DNA of 10,191 nt. Source: Mucinivorans sp036654415 (lineage in GTDB: Bacteria; Bacteroidota; Bacteroidia; Bacteroidales; Rikenellaceae). Every line of letters starts with the position of its first letter. The stretch's first letter is position 1. The notes under the pieces were generated by a model, which had not been told where the DNA came from, did not search any database, and was given only the letters and a program-made list of their open reading frames with translations. Below are positions 1 to 5,841 of the stretch, piece after piece. A program made the translations under genes and the position numbers. The stretch spans positions 1 to 10,191 of the forward strand of contig JAVVSB010000051.1 of assembly GCA_036654415.1 (NCBI GenBank), read 5' to 3'.

Positions 1-8
1 TAATAAAA

Positions 9-43
9 TCAAACGGTTATGGCGGTTTCACGCACCGTTTTGA
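9..43. repeat. Imperfect inverted repeat, function unknown
   Basis: TCAAACGGT at 9-17 is complementary to ACCGTTTTGA at 34-43 with one bulged base, leaving a loop of about 16 bases. It lies downstream of the GH109-like gene, beyond its probable terminator. It could be the terminator of a gene left of the window or part of a dispersed palindrome; no clear T-run settles this. Confidence 0.4.
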
Positions 44-83
44 CCATTAAGCCAATAAATTTTAAACAGCTTCTAAAAGCTAT

Positions 84-132
84 AAAAACAAATCAGCCAA
101 AACGGATTGACCGCTTTGGCTGATTTTGTTTT
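84..132. terminator. Bidirectional rho-independent terminator of the GH109-like gene
   Basis: The arms at 85-101 and 115-132 pair over about 17 bases with one bulge (core AATCAGCCAAA / TTTGGCTGATTTT). The stem continues inward as CGG (103-105) with CCG (111-113) around a five-base loop. Both ends are A/T tracts, so each strand yields a hairpin followed by a U-rich run. It sits 50 bp beyond the stop of the minus-strand gene ending at 183 and most likely ends that transcript. It may also terminate a convergent gene outside the window. Confidence 0.75.
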
Positions 133-182
133 ATTAAAAATAGCTCGCCAGCTTTGGGGAGTTCTAATTTTCAGAAGGTGCT

Positions 183-1583
183 CTAATAGAATTTTAGGGC
201 TGTAAGTTTGTTCCAGCTGCCGCGAGTGAAGTCGGGGATGGCAACGGGAGCCGAGTTGTTTTCGATGGAGAGCCCCGAAAGTTCGGTCAGGCAGCACCAT
301 TCAGCCAAGTCGTACACGTCCATGTCCAAAGGCAGGCCGTTACGCAGGCAGTAAATCAGGCGATAGTCCATAATATAGTCCATGCCACCGTGGCCGCCCA
401 CCTCTTTGGCACGTGCTTCCAACTCTTTGTGGATGGGGTGTTTGTATTTTTCCATCAGCGCTTTCTTTACCTCTTCGGGGATATAGCTGTGGGCGTTTAG
501 GTCGTCGTATTTGCCAGCTGCATCTCCCAACTCGTCCATGCCCAAGGCGTAGCCCTCGGATGGATATTTGTTGGCAAAGCCTTTGGTACCAGTAAGTTGA
601 TACATACGGCTATAAGGACGTGGAGTGGCCACATTGTGTTGAATTTCGATGGTCTTGCCGTTTTCGGTACGAATCATAGTGGTGGTGTGGTCGCCGTTTT
701 TGAAATCCTTCGAGACATCTTTGCCTGTGGTTTTTTCAATAAACTTAGGGATGCTAACCACCTTGGTATCCATCGAAACCAGGTAGTTCATCTTGTCGCC
801 ACGGTGAATATTAAGAGCTTGAGCTGCTGGGCCTAGGCCATGTGTGGGGTAGATGTCACCACGATGGCTCTGGTTCCATTTAAGACGCCAGTTGTCGGTG
901 TAGGAGTTCCAGAAGGGCTCCAAGCTGTGGATATAAGAGCCTTCGGCGTGGAGAATCTCGCCAAAGAGACCTTGTTGGGCCATATTGAGGCTTGTCAGTT
1001 CAAAGAAGTCATAGACGCAGTTTTCCAGTTGCATACAGTGTTTACGAGTCTGTTCGGAGGTGTTAACCAGGGCCCAAATTTCGTCCATTGACATAGCTGC
1101 TGGCACCTCGATGGCCACGTGTTTGCCGTTTTTCATAGCCTCTACGCCTATTTCGGCATGGCTATCCCAGGCTGTAACAACATATACTAAGTCTACATCT
1201 TCCTGAGCCACAGCCTTGCGCCAAGCTGCAGTGTCGCCATAGTACTCCTTGGCAGCGGGCAGACCGTTGGCCTTGCGCCACTCGTTGGCCTGGGTTACTT
1301 TGTCTTGGTAGACATCGCACAGAGCTACGATTTTGGTTCCTGGAACCTTAGTTAAGCGTTGGGCTGCATCGCCACCACGCATACCCAAACCGATGACGGC
1401 AATGCGTACTGTGTCCATTGGGTCGGTGCGCAGCTCCAGTACATCAGTTTGGCCCTGAGCACGTTCAGGCACAACGGTCTGGATAAGATTGCTCTTAGCT
1501 GAGGAGTCTACTTTGGAGCCACATGAACTCAAAGAGGAGACGGCGGCCACCGCTATGAGTGCCGCAAAAAAAAGATTTTTCAT
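183..1583 (-). CDS. GH109-type Gfo/Idh/MocA family lipoprotein (putative NAD-dependent alpha-N-acetylgalactosaminidase)
   Basis: The 466-residue protein begins with a lipoprotein signal peptide: hydrophobic residues 4-18, then lipobox L-S-S-C with Cys21 as lipidation site. A Rossmann NAD-binding motif GLGMRG is at 65-70 in a beta-alpha-beta context (RIAVIGLGMRGGDAAQRL), followed by EVPAAM at 159-164 in place of the usual EKP of the oxidoreductases. The segment with Y245 and H248 (GDIYPTHGLGP, 242-252) and ENCVYDFFEL (187-196) resemble glycoside hydrolase family 109, whose members use tightly bound NAD+ to cleave terminal alpha-GalNAc by a transient oxidation/elimination route. That would place it in removal of GalNAc from host O-glycans or blood-group A structures. 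The residues after Cys21 (GSKVDSS) are not a strongly acidic surface-export signal, so a periplasmic-facing location is inferred. The start six bases after the preceding stop suggests an operon. A related Gfo/Idh/MocA oxidoreductase without glycosidase activity remains possible. Confidence 0.85.
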   Translation of the reverse strand: MKNLFFAALIAVAAVSSLSSCGSKVDSSAKSNLIQTVVPERAQGQTDVLELRTDPMDTVRIAVIGLGMRGGDAAQRLTKVPGTKIVALCDVYQDKVTQANEWRKANGLPAAKEYYGDTAAWRKAVAQEDVDLVYVVTAWDSHAEIGVEAMKNGKHVAIEVPAAMSMDEIWALVNTSEQTRKHCMQLENCVYDFFELTSLNMAQQGLFGEILHAEGSYIHSLEPFWNSYTDNWRLKWNQSHRGDIYPTHGLGPAAQALNIHRGDKMNYLVSMDTKVVSIPKFIEKTTGKDVSKDFKNGDHTTTMIRTENGKTIEIQHNVATPRPYSRMYQLTGTKGFANKYPSEGYALGMDELGDAAGKYDDLNAHSYIPEEVKKALMEKYKHPIHKELEARAKEVGGHGGMDYIMDYRLIYCLRNGLPLDMDVYDLAEWCCLTELSGLSIENNSAPVAIPDFTRGSWNKLTALKFY

Positions 1584-1589
1584 TGTTAT

Positions 1590-1874
1590 TTATTTATTTT
1601 TACAGATTGTACTGATTTTTTCAAAAAGTTCATCCACCCCACTCATCATTTTTTGTTCGATTGTGGCGTAGTGTTTGCGAACCAGCTTGGGATTATGTTT
1701 TTCGGCAGGGTGGTTCATATCGTACATTAAAGTGTTGTAGAGTTCGACAGCCTGTTCGATGATTTCCAGAATTTCGGGTTCGGATTCGTTGTGAAAATAG
1801 GTTGCATAGTAGCAATTGTCAATGACCTCAGAGGTTAGGAAAGTAAGGTTGCGTTTGGCTTGACGTAGTTTCAT
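1590..1874 (-). CDS. Small conserved-looking protein of unknown function
   Basis: This 94-residue, probably all-helical, soluble protein has no signal peptide or membrane segment. It opens MKLRQAKRNLTFLTSEVI and ends with a charged helix (GVDELFEKISTICKNK). It is rich in Tyr, His and Glu (CYYATYFHNESEPEILEIIEQ). I recall similar roughly 90-100 residue hypothetical proteins in Bacteroidales but no assigned function. Support for a real gene: a good ATG in A/T-rich context, a TAnnTTTG promoter match about 30 bp upstream, and a stop six bases before the GH109-like start, which suggests co-transcription. There is no evidence that the two proteins interact. Confidence 0.7.
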   Translation of the reverse strand: MKLRQAKRNLTFLTSEVIDNCYYATYFHNESEPEILEIIEQAVELYNTLMYDMNHPAEKHNPKLVRKHYATIEQKMMSGVDELFEKISTICKNK

Positions 1875-1904
1875 GTTATTTATGGAAAATGTTTTATAAT
1901 TTTA

Positions 1905-1912
1905 CAAAGATA
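1905..1912 (-). promoter_or_regulatory. Bacteroidetes-type -7 element for the small gene and GH109-like gene
   Basis: On the minus strand this reads TATCTTTG, an exact match to TAnnTTTG. Transcription would begin near 1898, giving a leader of about 24 bases before the ATG at 1874. No clear TTTG -33 element lies at the right distance, though the region is A/T-rich. No other promoter-like match lies between this and the GH109-like gene. Confidence 0.45.
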
Positions 1913-2093
1913 ATAATTTTTCATTGTTTCAGGTTGAAAAATTATTTTTTTGTCGAAATAGGTTGCTATGAGCGGTAAATGGGGTCGGTTTTTCTATTTT
2001 TGGGTTACAGGCTTTTGTCCTGAAAAAAGAAGCTGGCCCATGGGAGAGAGAGGGTTTTTGCCAAGTGGAGAGATGCGGAGTAGCTCGGCATCA

Positions 2094-2127
2094 ATTTTGG
2101 GTCACTTTTCCAAAAAGTCACAATGGC
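2094..2127 (+). repeat. Dispersed intergenic repeat, copy A (downstream of ilvE)
   Basis: This stretch shares ordered blocks with 3371-3407: ATTTTGGGT, CTTTT, AAAGTCAC and ATG, in the same orientation. Both copies are preceded by a GAGAGAG-type run. Copy A is itself close to palindromic (GTCACTTTTCC / AAAAAGTCAC). The 1875-2253 gap otherwise holds the promoter at 1905-1912 and the stem-loops at 2145-2171 and 2202-2239. Confidence 0.45.
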
Positions 2128-2144
2128 TAAAACCAAAAAAAGGC

Positions 2145-2171
2145 TAATTACTCCCCTGCGGTAAGTAATTA
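2145..2171. other. Perfect 8-bp stem-loop
   Basis: TAATTACT (2145-2152) pairs exactly with AGTAATTA (2164-2171) across an 11-base loop that can form a further CC/GG pair. It lies downstream of ilvE on the minus strand and may be part of its transcript end. It is not followed by a long T-run on either strand. Confidence 0.4.
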
Positions 2172-2201
2172 ACCAAAGAGATAAGAAGCTGTTTATAGAT
2201 A

Positions 2202-2239
2202 TTTGTCTCCTCCTTGGGCTTTGCTCAAGGAGAGACAAA
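2202..2239 (-). terminator. Stem-loop at the 3' end of ilvE, probable terminator
   Basis: Arms 2202-2216 and 2226-2239 pair over 14 bases with one bulge (TTTGTCTC..CCTTG against CAAGGAGAGACAAA). It begins 14 bases past the ilvE stop, the usual place for a terminator. On the minus strand, however, the seven-base T-run precedes the hairpin, and what follows is only AAATATC, so the structure is not canonical. It may terminate weakly or act as a 3'-end stabilising hairpin. Confidence 0.5.
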
Positions 2240-2253
2240 AAAATCAACTAGCT

Positions 2254-3270
2254 CTATAACACTGTATTCCAGCCGTGGGTGTCCTCCTGCGTGCCCAGCT
2301 GTATACCCCGATAAAGGTCATAGAGCCGTTGCGAACACTTGCCAATACATTTGAAATGCAACACCGTGTCACTCAGTGGGTCGAGCACCGACTGTATGGG
2401 CGTTATCACAGCCGCCGTGCCGCAAGCCCCCACCTCGGTGAAGCTGCTGAGCTCCTCCAATGGGATGGCTCGACGCTCCACCTTCATACCCAAATCACGG
2501 CACAGCTGTTGAATGCTGAGGTTGGTGATTGAAGGGAGTATAGAGTGCGAGGCGGGTGTGCAATAGGTGTTATCCTTGATGCCGAAGAAGTTGGCCGCAC
2601 CACACTCATCCAGGAACTTATGTTCCGCAGGGTCGAGATAGAGCACCGAGTCATAGCCCTTGTGGTGCCCCTGCATGGCACTCTTGAGCGAGGCGGCATA
2701 GTTGCCCCCTGCCTTGATGTGGCCCGTGCCCAGCGGCGCGGCGCGGTCGTGGTCACGGTCGATAATTGTCTTTATGCCCCGCATACCCCCCTTAAAATAG
2801 GAGCCCACAGGCGAGGTGAAGACTATAAGGGTATATTCGTCGGCTGGGTTGACCCCCAACTGCGCACTGCTACCAAAGAGCACTGGACGGATATAGAGTG
2901 AGCCGCCACTCTCCAAAGGTGGCACATACTCTATGTTGAGCTCCACCGAGCGACGCACCATATCCAAGAAGAGCTCCATGGGGGGCACAGCCATCTGGAG
3001 GTAGTCGGCCGACCGCTGCATACGTTCGCCATTCTGTTCGGGACGGAAGATACGCACCTTGCCATCAGCACCACGAAAGGCCTTGAGACCCTCGAAAGCT
3101 GCCTGCCCATAGTGCAGCACTACGGCACTCATATGCAGATTGACACTCTCCTCGGTGTGCACCTCAATGGGCCCCCAGGCCCCGTTCTTAAAGGTACAGC
3201 GCAGGTTATAAGGCGTTTGGATATACCCAAAGCCTATGTTTGCGTAGTCGATTTCGTTTGCTTGTTTCAT
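2254..3270 (-). CDS. ilvE: Branched-chain amino acid aminotransferase
   Basis: This 338-residue protein is a fold-type IV PLP aminotransferase that interconverts Val, Leu and Ile with their 2-oxo acids, using glutamate/2-oxoglutarate, in the cytoplasm. The Schiff-base lysine is K186 in TGHIKAGGNYAAS (182-194). DECGAANFF (221-229) holds the glutamate (E222) expected to contact the pyridine nitrogen. TNLSI (249-253) and GTAAVITPI (284-292) form the PLP-phosphate and carboxylate sites. YIRPVLFGS (126-134) matches the substrate-side motif of the longer bacterial/eukaryotic-type branched-chain enzymes, as do the length and the VLHYGQAAFEGLKAFRG segment. The ATG is preceded by A/T-rich sequence with no Shine-Dalgarno site, as is common in this phylum. 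The gene stands alone, with 379 and 486 bp non-coding gaps on its two sides, so it is probably monocistronic. Confidence 0.95.
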   Translation of the reverse strand: MKQANEIDYANIGFGYIQTPYNLRCTFKNGAWGPIEVHTEESVNLHMSAVVLHYGQAAFEGLKAFRGADGKVRIFRPEQNGERMQRSADYLQMAVPPMELFLDMVRRSVELNIEYVPPLESGGSLYIRPVLFGSSAQLGVNPADEYTLIVFTSPVGSYFKGGMRGIKTIIDRDHDRAAPLGTGHIKAGGNYAASLKSAMQGHHKGYDSVLYLDPAEHKFLDECGAANFFGIKDNTYCTPASHSILPSITNLSIQQLCRDLGMKVERRAIPLEELSSFTEVGACGTAAVITPIQSVLDPLSDTVLHFKCIGKCSQRLYDLYRGIQLGTQEDTHGWNTVL

Positions 3271-3370
3271 AATATTAATATTTTGTTGCGAACCACTTCG
3301 CTGTTATTTTTTTATCACGTCTCCCTTTTGCTCAAAGTGTAGAGAGAGCTTTGGACCATTTCTGAGAGAG

Positions 3371-3407
3371 ATTTTGGGTGGCTTTTTGGGGGAAAGTCAC
3401 GATGACC
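3371..3407 (+). repeat. Dispersed intergenic repeat, copy B (upstream of ilvE)
   Basis: This is the counterpart of 2094-2127, sharing ATTTTGGGT, CTTTT, AAAGTCAC and ATG in order and orientation, with GAGAGAG-type sequence just before. The motif TTAGGAGTCAC follows at 3414-3424 and recurs at 3743-3753, on the far side of the 38-bp direct repeats. Copies A and B bracket ilvE. The 3271-3756 gap also contains the terminator at 3536-3576 and the direct repeats; I see no credible gene in it. Confidence 0.45.
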
Positions 3408-3423
3408 ACGAACTTAGGAGTCA

Positions 3424-3431
3424 CAAAAATA
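3424..3431 (-). promoter_or_regulatory. Possible -7 promoter element for ilvE
   Basis: On the minus strand this reads TATTTTTG, matching TAnnTTTG. It would give a leader of roughly 145 bases before the ilvE ATG. No TTTG element is seen at the expected -33 spacing, and the region is A-rich, so a chance match is quite possible. Confidence 0.25.
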
Positions 3432-3535
3432 CAAAAAACTCTCCAAAAAAGCGAATTTTACCTCTTTTGTTGGGGGGCAAAGTAAAGAATCTACCTCTTC
3501 ACTTGGCCAAAGGCACCTCTTGACCACAACAGCAA

Positions 3536-3576
3536 AGACAAAAGCGGAGCCCCAAGAAGGGGTTCCGCCTTTGACT
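3536..3576 (-). terminator. Rho-independent terminator of the carboxyltransferase-biotin carrier operon
   Basis: GCGGAGCCCC (3544-3553) pairs with GGGGTTCCGC (3559-3568) with one G-U pair and a five-base loop. The stem extends outward through AAA/TTT and the flanking AGAC/GACT bases with small imperfections. On the minus strand the hairpin is followed by TTTTGTCTTT, a suitable U-rich tract. It lies about 180 bases past the stop of the biotin carrier gene at 3757, so the 38-bp repeats would fall in that operon's 3' untranslated region. A T-rich stretch also follows on the plus strand. Confidence 0.7.
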
Positions 3577-3599
3577 TTAAAAGTTAGCTCGATTTATTA

Positions 3600-3637
3600 T
3601 AACAGTAAATGAGGATTTTGAGACGACACAGGAACGA
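3600..3637 (+). repeat. 38-bp direct repeat, copy 1
   Basis: Identical over 38 bases to 3690-3727; begins TAACAGTAAATGAGG and ends CACAGGAACGA. Outside these limits the two copies diverge at once. The copies are 90 bp apart start to start, with 52 bases between, centred on the hairpin at 3651-3678. No further copy exists in the window. Confidence 0.9.
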
Positions 3638-3650
3638 TTTTGAATTAGAC

Positions 3651-3678
3651 TTTTTCGAGGCTCTGGGTTGTCGAAAAA
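3651..3678. other. Hairpin centred between the two direct repeats
   Basis: TTTTTCGA (3651-3658) pairs perfectly with TCGAAAAA (3671-3678) around a 12-base loop (GGCTCTGGGTTG). Its centre lies almost midway between the 38-bp repeats, so repeats and hairpin look like one element. The spacer and second repeat also form TTTACT-AAC-AGTAAA (3685-3699). Confidence 0.6.
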
Positions 3679-3689
3679 CCGCAGTTTAC

Positions 3690-3727
3690 TAACAGTAAAT
3701 GAGGATTTTGAGACGACACAGGAACGA
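3690..3727 (+). repeat. 38-bp direct repeat, copy 2
   Basis: Exact copy of 3600-3637. It is followed by GAAAAAGGCAATTTTTAGGAGTCAC, whose last 11 bases recur at 3414-3424. It ends 29 bases from the biotin carrier gene's stop codon. The direct orientation and lack of coding sequence argue for a duplicated non-coding repeat rather than IS ends. Confidence 0.9.
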
Positions 3728-3756
3728 AGAAAAAGGCAATTTTTAGGAGTCACCTA

Positions 3757-4104
3757 CTATTCAAACTCCACCAACAACGCCCCTTTGGCCACAACCTCCT
3801 GCTCGGCCACCAAAAAACGGGCCACACGCCCATCACGGGGAGAAAGGTAGGTGTTGTCCATCTTCATGGCGTTGAAGGTCAAGATGGCTTGACCCTTCTT
3901 GACATCCTGCCCCTGCTGAACCAACAGACGAGTGATGGTGCCGGGCAAAAACGAGAATAGCTGCCTGGAATCGGGAGCCACCCACGGTGTACGCGAGCTA
4001 TATTTTTTGGTGGGCAGAGTCCTGAAGCTGCCGTGGGCAGTCTCAAGCAAGATGAGCCCCTGCTCAGGCACGGGGGCCAATATATGTTCAGCTTTTTTCA
4101 TCAT
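3757..4104 (-). CDS. Biotin carboxyl carrier protein (biotinyl-domain subunit)
   Basis: This is a 115-residue biotinyl/lipoyl-domain protein. The biotinylation site is K81 in N-A-M-K-M (78-82), in the hammerhead hairpin of a domain running from about LFSFLPGTI (49-57) to the end, with the partner hairpin at DGRVARFLVAEQEVVAKGALLVEF. It would carry CO2 between a biotin carboxylase or decarboxylase partner and the carboxyltransferase encoded just upstream. The N-terminal 45 residues lack the Pro/Ala-rich linker of many carrier subunits and instead read TLPTKKYSSRTPW, as I recall for short Bacteroidetes carrier subunits. Its start lies one base beyond the carboxyltransferase stop, indicating translational coupling. 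Two adjacent ATG codons (4104 and 4101) could start it. Holo-synthesis needs a biotin ligase not present here. Confidence 0.9.
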   Translation of the reverse strand: MMKKAEHILAPVPEQGLILLETAHGSFRTLPTKKYSSRTPWVAPDSRQLFSFLPGTITRLLVQQGQDVKKGQAILTFNAMKMDNTYLSPRDGRVARFLVAEQEVVAKGALLVEFE

Positions 4105-4105
4105 C

Positions 4106-5653
4106 TTAAAAAGGGGCTATACCATGCTTCTTGGTGGGTTGACAAACCGTTTTGCCTGAGGCAATCTCCAAGGAGTGGATGATAAATTTACGTGTCTGCG
4201 AAGGTTCGATAACCGAATCCACATAGCCCTTGGCAGCGGCCACATAGGGGTTGGCAAACTTTTGGCGATACTCATCAATTTTGGCCTCACGCGTGGCAGC
4301 AGGCTCTGAGGAGGCAGTTATCTCTTTGCGGAAGATGATGTTGGCTGCCCCCTCGGGCCCCATCACGGCAATCTCGGCACGTGGCCAGGCAAAGACAAAG
4401 TCGGCCTGGAGGTGGCGCGAACACATGGCTATATAACCTCCACCATAGGCCTTGCGCAGGATGATGGTAATCTTGGGAACCGTAGCCTCGGAGTAGGCAT
4501 AGAGTAACTTGGCACCATGACGAATCACACCCGCATGCTCTTGGTCGACCCCAGGCAGGTAGCCTGGCAGGTCCTCAAGGGTGACAATGGGGATATTAAA
4601 GGCGTCGCAATAGCGGATAAAACGGGCCGCTTTGTCCGAAGCATCGCAATCCAGAACCCCAGCCATAACCAAGGGCTGGTTGGCGATAAAGCCCACCGTC
4701 TGGCCACCCATACGGCCATAGCCGATAACTATGTTGGCCGCAAAGAGCTCCATGACCTCAAAAAATTCGCTATCATCGGTCACCGCACGAATCACATTAC
4801 GCACATCATATGGCTGCGATGGGTCCTCAGGCACAATATTGTCGATGGCAAAAACCTTGCTGTCGGGCTCCACGCTAGGCTCCCTAGATGCAGGTGTGGT
4901 GTTGTTTTGGGGCACCAAAGAGAGCAGACGGCGAATCTGAGTGAAACACTCCTGCTCGCTGTGGGCAAAAAAGTGGGCGTTACCCGTCTTTTCGCAATGC
5001 ACACGCGCACCACCTAGCTCCTCCATAGAAATCTCCTCGCCCAAGACAGTCTTAATAACCTCGGGGCCAGTGATAAACATCTTCGAGGTCTTGTCCACCA
5101 TAAAGACATAGTCGGTCAGGGCAGGCGAATAGACCGCACCACCAGCGCAGGGGCCCAGGATAACCGAAATCTGAGGTATCACACCGCTGGCCATGGTGTT
5201 GCGAAAGAAAATTTCGCCATAACCTGCCAAGGCACTTACCCCCTCTTGGATACGGGCTCCGCCCGAGTCGTTAATGCCGATAAGAGGAATGCGCATATTG
5301 AGCGCGTAATCCATAATTTTAGTGATTTTACGCGCATGGCTCAGCCCCAGCGAGCCGCCAAAGACGGTAAAATCTTGTGCGAAGATGGCTACGGGATTAC
5401 CACACACCTTACCTGTGCCAACCACCACACCGTCGCCTGCCAACACCTTGCTCTGCATGCCAAATTCGGTGGCCGAGTGCTGCACAAACATATCATATTC
5501 GTGGAAACTACCCTCGTCCAAAAGGGCATCAATACGTTCACGTGCGGTGAGTTTTCCCATCGCTTTTTGCTTTTCGATAGCAACTGGGCCTCCACCTTGG
5601 CTTATGAGCTCTTTGCGCTGCTGAAGGTCGAGAATTTTTTGGTCTACTGCCAT
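4106..5653 (-). CDS. Acyl-CoA carboxyltransferase subunit (propionyl-CoA carboxylase beta / methylmalonyl-CoA decarboxylase alpha)
   Basis: This 515-residue protein has full length for the PccB/MmdA/transcarboxylase 12S family, a crotonase-fold carboxyltransferase that moves a carboxyl group between biotin and an acyl-CoA. The N-terminal domain holds FGGSLGLSHARKI (98-110), DSGGARIQEG (129-138) and GPCAGGAVYSPALTDYVFMV (167-186), giving the first oxyanion site. The C-terminal domain has DLPGYLPGVDQEHAGVIRHGAK (361-382), AYGGGYIAMCS (402-412) and MGPEGAANIIFRKEI (431-445). The residue after GGGY is Ile408; streptomycete PccB has Asp there, whereas MmdA and 12S-type proteins usually have a hydrophobic residue, so decarboxylase/transcarboxylase-type use is at least as likely as a classical carboxylase. 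The only neighbour in its operon is the biotin carrier gene one base downstream; neither a biotin carboxylase nor a sodium-pump beta subunit is adjacent. It probably acts in the succinate-propionate pathway. Confidence 0.93.
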   Translation of the reverse strand: MAVDQKILDLQQRKELISQGGGPVAIEKQKAMGKLTARERIDALLDEGSFHEYDMFVQHSATEFGMQSKVLAGDGVVVGTGKVCGNPVAIFAQDFTVFGGSLGLSHARKITKIMDYALNMRIPLIGINDSGGARIQEGVSALAGYGEIFFRNTMASGVIPQISVILGPCAGGAVYSPALTDYVFMVDKTSKMFITGPEVIKTVLGEEISMEELGGARVHCEKTGNAHFFAHSEQECFTQIRRLLSLVPQNNTTPASREPSVEPDSKVFAIDNIVPEDPSQPYDVRNVIRAVTDDSEFFEVMELFAANIVIGYGRMGGQTVGFIANQPLVMAGVLDCDASDKAARFIRYCDAFNIPIVTLEDLPGYLPGVDQEHAGVIRHGAKLLYAYSEATVPKITIILRKAYGGGYIAMCSRHLQADFVFAWPRAEIAVMGPEGAANIIFRKEITASSEPAATREAKIDEYRQKFANPYVAAAKGYVDSVIEPSQTRKFIIHSLEIASGKTVCQPTKKHGIAPF

Positions 5654-5730
5654 TGTTAGTTAATTTAATGGTTTAAAACGAAGTGGCCACTTGCCACCCT
5701 AAAGTAATTTTAAAGAGATGTTCTAAAAAG

Positions 5731-5761
5731 CTGTTTAACTTTTGAAAAAAAAGTTAAACAG
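5731..5761 (-). terminator. Perfect 13-bp hairpin between promoter and carboxyltransferase gene (terminator or attenuator)
   Basis: CTGTTTAACTTTT (5731-5743) pairs perfectly with AAAAGTTAAACAG (5749-5761) around a five-base loop. On the minus strand the stem is followed by CTTTTTAG, a short U-run, so it resembles an A/T-rich intrinsic terminator. It lies 81 bases past the acyltransferase stop, but also downstream of the promoter candidate at 5781-5813. Transcripts started there would carry it at about +13 to +43. It may therefore end the acyltransferase transcript, attenuate the carboxyltransferase leader, or both. Confidence 0.6.
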
Positions 5762-5780
5762 TTTCTAAATAGTTCGACTG

Positions 5781-5813
5781 CAAAGGTATGTAAAAAAAAT
5801 TCATTCGGGCAAC
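5781..5813 (-). promoter_or_regulatory. Bacteroidetes-type promoter of the carboxyltransferase-biotin carrier operon
   Basis: The minus strand reads TACCTTTG at 5788-5781, an exact TAnnTTTG -7 element in the familiar TACCTTTGCA context. A GTTG (5813-5810), one base off the -33 consensus TTTG, lies 21 bases upstream, near the usual spacing. Initiation near 5774 would give a leader of about 120 bases that includes the 5731-5761 hairpin. The promoter starts 28 bp after the acyltransferase stop. Confidence 0.65.
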
Positions 5814-5841
5814 TTTAACCCAAAAGCAGCCCCACCACGCG

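Noticed and set aside
2005..2247. 80-residue minus-strand open frame between ilvE and the small unknown gene
   Set aside because: Its frame crosses two stem-loops and a dispersed repeat, the composition is unlike the neighbouring proteins, there is no recognisable motif, and it would start within the ilvE 3' hairpin.
3600..3727. CRISPR array
   Set aside because: Only two copies of a 38-bp unit exist, the 52-base spacer contains its own hairpin, and there are no cas genes or further repeats.
3600..3727. IS terminal repeats or attachment sites
   Set aside because: The repeats are direct, not inverted, only 52 bases lie between them, and no transposase or integrase is nearby.
3668..3850. 60-residue plus-strand open frame
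   Set aside because: It is made of the direct repeat and the antisense of the biotin carrier gene, and no domain or start context supports it.
4517..5017. 166-residue plus-strand open frame antisense to the carboxyltransferase
   Set aside because: The opposite frame is a well-conserved carboxyltransferase with all its motifs; this frame only mirrors its codon bias.
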